Source: Mytilinidion resinicola (taxonomy: Eukaryota > Ascomycota > Dothideomycetes > Mytilinidiales > Mytilinidiaceae). From it: a DNA stretch of 64,000 bases. The notes under the pieces are model-generated. The model did no database searches, was not told where the DNA came from, and worked only from the letters and a program-made list of their open reading frames with translations. Location of the stretch: the NCBI RefSeq assembly GCF_010093595.1, contig NW_022985445.1:1821080-1885079 (forward strand). Reading direction: 5' to 3'. A program made the position numbers and the translations under genes. Positions 57,057 to 64,000 of this stretch are shown here, in pieces (the stretch's first letter is position 1; each line of letters begins with the position of its first letter).

Positions 57057-58090
57057 GATGATAGATCGGAGGAGGTAGAGCTGTGGAAGGTGGTGGTATT
57101 GTAGGAGCGTCGCAGTGATGGAGGCGGCGGGGAGCTGTGGGTATCGAGAGTTTACAGCTTCGTGTTGAGGCAGGCTCCAAAGCTGTCGCGTTGATGTGCA
57201 CGTGATCTGGAGCTTAGCGTGGATCTAATCACTTGGCGATCGTCCAGGTTCGGTGAACAACTCTTGCTAAAGCCTCGTGTGCTTTAGAGAAATATTCTCT
57301 CTAGGCTTGTGTTCACTTGTCTAGCACCGCTCGAGGTACTCTGGTGCATTAGCAAGCACTGCAAATAGACAGTTTTGACGAGGCTGATAGCTCTTCGAGC
57401 CACCTCAGACGGCGTCAGAATAGACTGCCACTGTGCCACGCACGAAAAAAGTGGCACACTCATCAAGTGCTCTGCCCGGATGTACACCTGTCTGCCACTG
57501 TTTAATTGTAAATTGCGCAGAAAACGATCACCGGCCATCTCCTGCCGCTAAAGGTGCTTTTCGGCCTGCTATCTTACGACTTCTGCCGAGCAGCAGCAAG
57601 CGTGAGGCTTGCGCGACTTCTTCGATGCTCGATCACAGTGATGAGCTGGCGGGACCATTTGTGTTTCAAGCTGCCTTCCCACTGGTCCAGCGAAATCCCC
57701 TCCATAACGCATGACCTCCACCTCCAAGCCAGCAGTACTTAAGGACCACGCCGCCACCTCTGCATCCATTGACTGACTGCTTCATCCTCCTCTACTTTAC
57801 ACTAACTTCTGTGTTCCGCATCGTCCCCAACTTCCTGGCGATTACTCCGCATTGCCAGCGAACTTGCACGCTTAAAAGCCACCTGATAGGCGCAGCTCAC
57901 GCGCCGAGGACAACAAAGACCTCAATAAGAGCACAGCTCCGGACTGCGGCTGCCACACTCTGCTGGTCCGATCAACCTCTACTAGACGCTTCCTCACAAC
58001 TGACGATTCGACTAACACTCAGCCTCTGCAAAGACGACTGATTCTGACTTCTCCGCTTTAAGATATACCTCATAGCACACTCTCGCGCTC
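57057..58090. other. Divergent intergenic region
   Basis: 1.0 kb between PRE10 (-) and the zinc-ribbon gene (+). No exact copy of the yeast proteasome-associated control element was found by eye. Short frames only. Confidence 0.5.
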
Positions 58091-59229
58091 ATGCAACCAG
58101 TGCTTGTCCACTACTGCAGTATTTGCTCTTACAACACTCCTGTTCCTTTTCATCCTGCTGTCTTCTCTCAAAATAACACTTGCAACCACGTAAGCCCGAA
58201 TTCCACTTCTATCAACACTCGCTAACGCCTACGTCATAGTGCGGTGCAATATCAGTCGGCATCAACTCTCGAGTGAAAGCAGAAGAAGCCGAAGCCATGC
58301 AGCAAGAAGAGCTGGCGCGGCTGTTCTCCAACAACCTGACCCTCTCCTCCTCCCCCGCCCCTCCCCCTCAGTATTCGCAGGTAGAACAGCCACCGCAACA
58401 GCAGCAGCAGGAACCGCAAGTGCAGCAGGAGCATCAAGAGCCCTCGCAGCAAGCTCCAACCCAGCAGCAAGCTCCAGCCCAGCAGCCCATAATCTACGCC
58501 TCGCAGCACTACACCCACACCCACCATGTGGTCCCCATCGTGCACAAGCCACGCCCCATCCCCACCCCCCTCTCTACCCCCGACTTAGTCGAGGTACTAC
58601 TTCGCAACAGCATCGACCCGACCCTCCTCTTCCCCTCCCAGGTCTCCCTCTTCCAAAATGCCGACGAAGACCAACGCCTGCGCCTCCTCGAGCTCTGGCG
58701 CATCTCCCCACCCCAAGGCCGCCAGGGCATCCCCGACGGTATCGACTACAACACCTCGCGCCAGCTGTACGACTGGCCGCCCACCAGCTTGGCGCAGGAA
58801 GAGGCGATGGCAAAGCTGAGGTATGAGAGGCAGGTGGAGGAGGACCGACAGAAGGAGGATATCAGGTTGCATGAGCAGAGATTGCAGGAGAGTATGGACG
58901 CAGACTCGGCTGCTGTTGCGGAGACGACCCGCAATTTGCTGTCGAGCCCGGAGAGGCAGAATGCGGAGCCGTACATCCTCTCGGGGTATGAGGCGCTTGC
59001 GGCGCGGGAGTATGAGCGCTCGGCGCAGGAGGAGCAGGGGCTGCGAGAGAGCACCAGGTATAACCAGGCGATTGATCCGGTATACAAGGGGAACGGGAGT
59101 GGGCTGTGGGAGAAGCATGTTGGGGTTGTTGACATGGAGAATCAGTATGGGGAGTACGAACACATGAGGGAGTATGCTTCTCCTAATCCTCAGGTCATGG
59201 TCTATGGAGACGACGATATGATCATGTGA
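58091..59229 (+). CDS. Zinc-ribbon-like protein with Gln/Pro-rich middle and coiled-coil region
   Basis: Exons 58091-58189 and 58240-59229 give 362 residues. Splicing brings together two C-x2-C pairs (C9/C12 and C31/C34 in MQPVLVHYCSICSYN...TCNHCGAIS), a likely small zinc ribbon. A Gln/Pro-rich stretch (EQPPQQQQQEPQVQQEHQEP) follows, then a charged helical region (SLAQEEAMAKLRYERQVEED) that may form a coiled coil. Name not recognised. The open frame alone lacks a suitable start with both Cys pairs, so the two-exon model is preferred. C-to-G third-position switch near 58790. Confidence 0.72.
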
Positions 59230-59718
59230 GGACGGGAAGAGAATACAGAATGTGGGCTTTAGAAGTGTGGAGCTATTGTGGACGGTCTTGGGAGCTGTAT
59301 TGATTCAGCATACTCTCACCTTTGCATTTTTCGTTTGGTCGATTAGCTGGATGGGTGACTGGGGCAATAGGGTGTTGATACTAGGCGGAGTCTCTACTCA
59401 TGAGTATTCCCAGTTCTTTAGATTGTAATACGCAGTTTTGTCTGCGTCGTTATTGGTGGTTAGTGAGGTTGTTGATATCCCTGAGGAGGTTCATTGGTCG
59501 AGGAACGTTATAAGACTCATAATAGCCTCTCAACTTCAGTAGAAGAGAGTTCTTTCATTGTACGCTCAATGCCAGAAAGTCTAGTGCCATAATACATGTG
59601 CCTTTCCAATAACCCCCCAGACTGGCGCCTGTATGATTATATTGGCCCACCTCGACACAATCTGCCCTCGCAGCTTTGCGTCCGTGATGTGACTGCCCCA
59701 GTCGCCGTCGCCGACCCC
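59230..59718. other. Convergent intergenic region
   Basis: 490 bp between the zinc-ribbon gene stop and the PUP3 stop; presumably 3' UTRs. Nothing else seen. Confidence 0.6.
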
Positions 59719-60534
59719 TCAGTCCTGCCGTCCCTTTAGTAACCGCTTCGTGACCTTGTCCTTCTCGATGATGTAGACGTGTGCGCCCCAGCCGGAGAGA
59801 GCGTCCCTGTCGACGGCGTTGAGGAGGGCTTGCGAGACGGTTTCGAAGAGGTCCTCGGGGGCCTGTTATAGCATGAATGCGTTAGCAATGTCCCCACATC
59901 TAGAAGTCCACCGAAAGGCGATGAAGTGAACAAACATACCAGATCCGGCTCCCACAGCCCCTCACACGTTCCAAACAACTGATCACTCGCCGTCCCGCTC
60001 ACAATAAAGTCCTTCGCAAAGTCAATGCACCCAATACTATCGAACCCGCAGATAAACGGCTTCCCCGTCGTGTGGTTGATGCCCGCAACCACCGGGCTCA
60101 CGAAGTACGGGCCGAAGCGCCGCTCGTACAGCGTGCTGCTGACCAGGTTCGCCATCGTCTGCGGCGAGATGGGCCGCTCCTCGCGCAGGCGGTACATGTT
60201 CACCTTGTAGCGGAACAGGTCGCTGACGGTGGACACGTCGGTGGCCAGGCCTGTCAGCCCGAGGTACACGTCGCCGTAGGGGAAGATCTTGGGGAAGTTG
60301 TTGGACACGGTGAGGGCTTGCATGCCGAGCCGCAGGTCGCAGGCGATCGCGACGCAGTCTTTGCCGACCATGGCTACGCAGGCGCCGCCGTCTGTGCGGG
60401 GGTTAGGATTTGGGGTATTAGAGGGGGTGAGGAGGGCGGACTTATGGAAAATGGGGAGCCCTGGAGCTTGGTTTAGCTGTGGTTTGGATGTAGAGAGGTG
60501 GGTTGGGGAGCTTACCATAGCTGCGGATGTGCGT
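59719..60534 (-). CDS. PUP3: 20S proteasome beta-3 subunit (PSMB3/PUP3 type); no ATG at the expected start
   Basis: Exons 60516-60534, 59940-60391 and 59719-59862 give 204 residues when counted from an ACG at 60534-60532. Beta-3 is a non-catalytic subunit of the 20S core. Family segments: [99 protein letters not shown], and [18 protein letters not shown]. The 123-bp first intron is needed to give SYDGGA in frame, matching the family's SYNGGA. No ATG occurs in this frame upstream before a stop. The unspliced reading from the ATG at 60521 gives an unlike N-terminus. Start therefore uncertain. Confidence 0.85.
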
Positions 60535-60771
60535 CTAGAGTATTGGTGGGAGAGAGTACGAGGCCTAGATACTAAGGTAAGGACACACGCAAGAGAAGAG
60601 GAGTCGGAGCGTTGATGGTGGTCGTGAAAGTCGAGTTGGTGTTGTAGGTAGCAGTTCAATACGCGGCTGGACTGAGCGCCGCGATCCCGTGACCTCTATT
60701 TTTCTATCTCCAAACTCCATCAACTCCCCCCATCAGCACGCTTCGCCCGACGCCAATTGCACCCGCCCACG
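60535..60771. promoter_or_regulatory. Short shared promoter of PUP3 and mL59 genes
   Basis: 237 bp separates the putative PUP3 start (-) and the mL59 ATG (+), so core promoter elements must overlap or interleave. No TATA box is evident. An intron 3' end (CTCTAG) directly before the PUP3 ACG could mean that an upstream non-coding or coding exon of PUP3 also lies here. Confidence 0.5.
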
Positions 60772-61408
60772 ATGGATATCCGCCCGCAGCACGTCCAGCT
60801 CGCGACCGCGCTCCCGAAACGCCTCCTCGACTTCTTCAGAAAATATCCGCCGCCCGCCCTCACGCAGGGCCTGTCCGCCGCCGACGTACCTGCACCACTA
60901 GCCGCATCGTTCGAGACGCCTGCTGTGGCATCGAGTACCTCCTCCACAGATCCCAATGTTCCAGCGATAGAAACACCCTCCGCTGCCCTTGCAGAACGCA
61001 CCTACCGCAATCCGTTCCAGCCGACTAAGAACTTCGCTACTGGCAAATGGAACTCGCCTGTCTTTGGGCTACGGCGGCAGGCTGAGATCGTTAAGCTCGC
61101 GCAGAAGCATGGCGTGGTGGATCTGCTTCCGTATACTATCAAGCTGCCTGGCGAGCGAGAGAAGAGGAGGGTAGAGCGTGGATTGAGGGTCAAGGGGACG
61201 GGAGTGGGAGAAAGGGTAAAGGGAAAGGCGTGGGAGAGGACGTTGAAGGGGAGGTTAGAAGAGAGGAGGAACGCGATGTTGGCTATGCCGCAAATGATCG
61301 AGGATTGGAAGCAGGTATGTTTCGTTCGCGTGAGAGAGTTGGGAGGAGAGAAGGCTAACTTGTTCACAGAGGGGTCACGGAAGAGGGTGGAAGAAGTGGC
61401 CGAAATAA
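60772..61408 (+). CDS. MRPL25: Mitochondrial large-subunit ribosomal protein mL59 (MRPL25 type)
   Basis: Exons 60772-61314 and 61370-61408 give 193 residues. Opening MDIRPQHVQLATALPKRLLD then FFRKYPPPAL, the NPFQPTKNFATGKWNSPVFG block, and LRRQAEIVKLAQKHGVVDLL are characteristic of fungal mL59, a component of the 54S mitoribosomal subunit. The basic C-terminus comes from the small second exon (RGHGRGWKKWPK). An in-frame non-ATG extension upstream is ignored. Head-to-head with the proteasome PUP3 gene. Confidence 0.9.
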
Positions 61409-62522
61409 AGGATTACTGGCGTGGCTTTTCGACGCTGAAGAGGGTGTTAAACATCCTCGCGCTAAAGTGCTGCTGTATTGTACATATAGAGATGTGGTGC
61501 ACGGATTTGCATGGGACTTGGAGTTGGGACACCACATTGGAGAATTTGCGAAACTTGTATCATATGTATACACATTGGAGTATGTTCTCCATCATGCACA
61601 CAAGCCTACGATTCCAAGTGGTCTTAGGCTTTGGCATGACTACTGCTTGAAATGACCGAGACTCACTTCCATCATCGTCCTCCTGTATTTTACATCTTTT
61701 TTAGAACTTTCAAGAAAGCACTGGTGTGCCCTCAGTAGTTGCAAGAGTCGATTGTAGGTGGTCAAAAGCCCAATGACTTATTCGAAACCCTACGCATTTT
61801 ACATCTTGTTCGCATTGTTCAGTCATGCTGAAGAACTCCAGGCAATACCAACCGAGCGAGCAGGCGCGAAGTGAATGTGAAAACACTTTTGCCTTTGAAG
61901 GCTACGAGAGGAGCAATCCTACATCTGTGGCTATAGCAAAGGGAAGATAGGTAGGGAGAAAACTCTACAAGGTGTAAGACGAGGGGTGGTGTCACCCGAG
62001 TGTCTTGCTGGACACGAGACGCATATCTAAGGTGTTGGGTGAGTTGGACTAGCTAACTATCTAGAAGGGAGAAAGAGGTGCACAAGCCATACTAATCCTG
62101 TCTGATTGGTGGAGTATTCCAGACAGGTAGAACAGGGGTGTATGAGTTTGCCTACAAGAAAGGGAACGCCTTAAAATAGAACTATCTTACAAAGTGCAAG
62201 ATGGGAGTGGGCAGGGTTGGGCAGGGAGGAACAAGAAGTAAAACAAAACGGTGAGTGACAAGACGTTTCTACGCACGTACCCACGGATGTCGTCACACGC
62301 TCAGTCTCTGCACACTCATCTACCACTGTTTGAGGTGGCCTCTAGAGTTTACTAGTTGTCCAAAATGTCGAACTTCAGCGTTCTGAAAGTGTGTCGAGGC
62401 ACTTCAAGCAGTGGCAGACGAGCGTACGCAGATCTACGACGAGGGAATATATTTACCACTGCGGAGACTTGATTGTAAGTCTGTAACAGCATATTGTCGA
62501 CTTCAAACCCTTGAAGACTTTG
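61409..62522. other. Convergent intergenic region
   Basis: 1.1 kb between the mL59 stop and the stop of the next (-) gene. No coding signal, repeat or RNA gene recognised. Confidence 0.5.
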
Positions 62523-63546
62523 TTATTTGTCCACCTCTTTTATGTAGGCGCACTCTCCAAAGCACCGTTCCCATTCTTTACACGGAACCTCCCCGTGGTA
62601 TCCAAATCGCAAGGTTACCTCCCTCTTCACTCCATTGTCTCCGGCAATTCTGCAGACCCAAATACGCCGCACTACGTCTGGTGTTGGCATGAAAGTCTCC
62701 GTATCCCCAAACAAACTCTTGAAAACGTTGGTGTACTTCTTTAGGTTGTAGTATTGATTTGAACAACCGAAACCTGTTCCCTGCGGGATGGGGTTTTCGT
62801 CGTAACATTCCGGACCCACCAGGTGAATTTCGGTCAGAGCAAGTAGATTGCTAAGGAGTACCTGGAGGCGCTTATTCAAGCGGTCCGGGTCCTTGTATTC
62901 AAAACCGCGGAGTTTGATGGCAATGGACGTAAGGAAGTCTCCGTGGCTGGCTTCGGAAGTATTGCGAATATAATATTCATTGTTCTGGGTGCGAGCAAAC
63001 CCAATGAATGGAAAGGGCTGGATGTTCGTGATGTCGTCAGTGTATACCCATCTGTCTTCATGACGGAATGTAAGATCACGTGGGATCTCTGCCACGTTGG
63101 CAGTAGTCGTGAAGGCGTTGGCCTGAGGGATAAGTCAGCACGTGAGCTTTTATGTGGCTAAGAAGCCTAACGTCACATACGGTAGGTTCACTATCACAGC
63201 GAGGGACATATGACTCATGGAGCCAAAATAGACCTGTGTAGCTGATATCGCTTCCGATTGGGGCCCCGAGGACTGGCAAGCCTTCATGGCTCTCTCGTGG
63301 TGTATCACACATCATGGACTTAGCTTGGGTAGAAGCGGTGCCGTTATAGTTCGCCACGGTGATTGAGGTGGAAGTTGAAAGAGCTCCCATAGGGATAAAA
63401 GGGCAACGGCTGGATGTGAGAGGGCTTGGCTGGAGAATGTAGGAAGTTTGAAGAATAGTTCTGAGGGCGTGGGGATGGAAGGAATTCAATGCTTGAGAAA
63501 TCATAGCGTAAGTGTCTGAGAATTCAGATCGTAAGTATCCTACCAC
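62523..63546 (-). CDS. Unrecognised two-exon protein
   Basis: Exons 63181-63546 and 62523-63122 give about 321 residues; start at MVGYLRSEFSDTY or at a later in-frame Met, and an additional upstream exon cannot be ruled out. The 58-bp intron has GTATGT/CTCAG borders and keeps frame. Visible features: a Ser/Thr-rich N-terminal part, FRHEDRWVYTDDITNIQPFP in the middle, several cysteines near the C-terminus (WERCFGECAYIKEVDK). It looks soluble. I do not recognise the family. Confidence 0.6.
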
Positions 63547-63846
63547 AGTTTGTAGCCTTTGAAAAAATTGGGATTGTGATTCCTCTCATGTTCAAGGTTA
63601 GGGAAACATGGTCCACGGTCTACAGCTACCACATAGAGTGGAACAGACTGTTCGAGTGTTCTACATCTTCCTGTAGTGTAAAGCGGACTGTTGTCTGACC
63701 ATTTTGCGGGTGGTGGCGTGCGATTGGTCAACCCTAGGTCCCTTGGCAGGCTAGTCACATTAAGTAGGCGACTGCGGCAACATCGACCTTTCCTTGAACA
63801 CTTTCACTACAATATCACCACGCCCTCACGCATCACTCTGGCAGCA
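63547..63846. promoter_or_regulatory. Divergent promoter region
   Basis: 300 bp between the start of the (-) two-exon gene and the ATG of the (+) Pro-run gene at the window edge. Short C- and T-rich leader before 63847. No specific site recognised. Confidence 0.4.
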
Positions 63847-64000
63847 ATGTTGAGCTTCGCACCACCACCGCCTCCCCAAGAGGAGCTTGCGCCGCCGCCT
63901 CCACCTCCCCAGGACTTTGCGCCTCCGCCGCCTCCCCCCCCGGAGGCCCTCCCACCTCCTCCGCCGCCCGCAGAACTCCCGCCGCCCCCGCCTGAGTTTG
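63847..64000 (+). CDS. Proline-run protein, N-terminal part, cut by window end
   Basis: From ATG at 63847 the frame is open to the end of the window (51 residues): MLSFAPPPPPQEELAPPPPP then similar units, each five to seven prolines followed by an acidic or amide spacer (QEEL, QDFA, EALP, AELP, EF). About five units of roughly 30 bp. Polyproline runs of this kind bind WW, SH3 or profilin domains in families such as formins, but the rest of the protein is outside the window and no domain is visible. Confidence 0.6.
   Translation, partial: MLSFAPPPPPQEELAPPPPPPQDFAPPPPPPPEALPPPPPPAELPPPPPEF

Noticed and set aside
60521..60535. ATG at 60521 as PUP3 start without splicing
   Set aside because: It gives an N-terminal extension of about 40 Pro/Ser-rich residues unlike any beta-3 subunit, whereas splicing GTAAGC...CACAG gives the conserved SYDGGA start.

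Overview
The window is nuclear DNA of a filamentous ascomycete (Pezizomycotina; a dothideomycete-like fungus is my best guess). Most genes are split by introns of about 45-65 bp with GTANGT/YAG borders. The gene set is fungal: Zn2Cys6 factor, fibroin-3-like protein, FAR-17a/AIG1, fungal STAND N-terminal domain, mitoribosomal mL59. The organism call is inference. Exon borders were assigned by hand; for almost every spliced gene the exon lengths sum to a multiple of three and join conserved protein motifs.

Layout. 0.9-3.0 kb: MFS transporter (+), followed 22 bp after its stop by a transposon-like element with terminal inverted repeats, an 8-bp target duplication and an N gap. 3.8-6.2 kb: an unrecognised protein and an NmrA/isoflavone-reductase-like protein, both (-). 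7.8-9.5 kb: a broken ORF. 9.7-10.4 kb: GNAT acetyltransferase (-). 11.4-13.0 kb: fibroin-3-like membrane protein (+). 13.8-16.3 kb: a second NmrA-like gene (+) converging on a Zn2Cys6 regulator (-). 17.1-19.0 kb: small C2H2 protein (+) and HSL-type alpha/beta hydrolase (-). 20-26 kb: short basic/Gly-rich protein, J-domain membrane protein, degenerate ~187-bp repeats, zinc alcohol dehydrogenase, FAR-17a/AIG1 protein. 26.8-30.4 kb: zinc-finger-like disordered protein and Rab geranylgeranyltransferase beta (BET2). 32-44 kb: RhoGAP, glycogen debranching enzyme, and a HIRAN-SNF2-RING helicase of the HLTF/Rad5 type.

45.3-49.9 kb is the most interesting part: two divergent paralogues, each with about seven hydrophobic segments and a shared GNADLYG N-terminal signature, lie next to a gene fusing a fungal STAND N-terminal domain to a G-alpha-like region whose GTP-binding motifs are all eroded. 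A seven-helix/pseudo-G-alpha signalling or incompatibility module is a testable idea, not a demonstrated one.

50-64 kb holds a second MITE-like element, an F-box-like gene, a Pro-rich protein, a histidine phosphatase, 20S proteasome alpha-7 (PRE10) and beta-3 (PUP3, which lacks an ATG where one is expected), a zinc-ribbon protein, mitoribosomal mL59 (head-to-head with PUP3), an unrecognised two-exon gene, and the start of a proline-run protein cut by the window edge. No tRNA, rRNA or CRISPR array was recognised.
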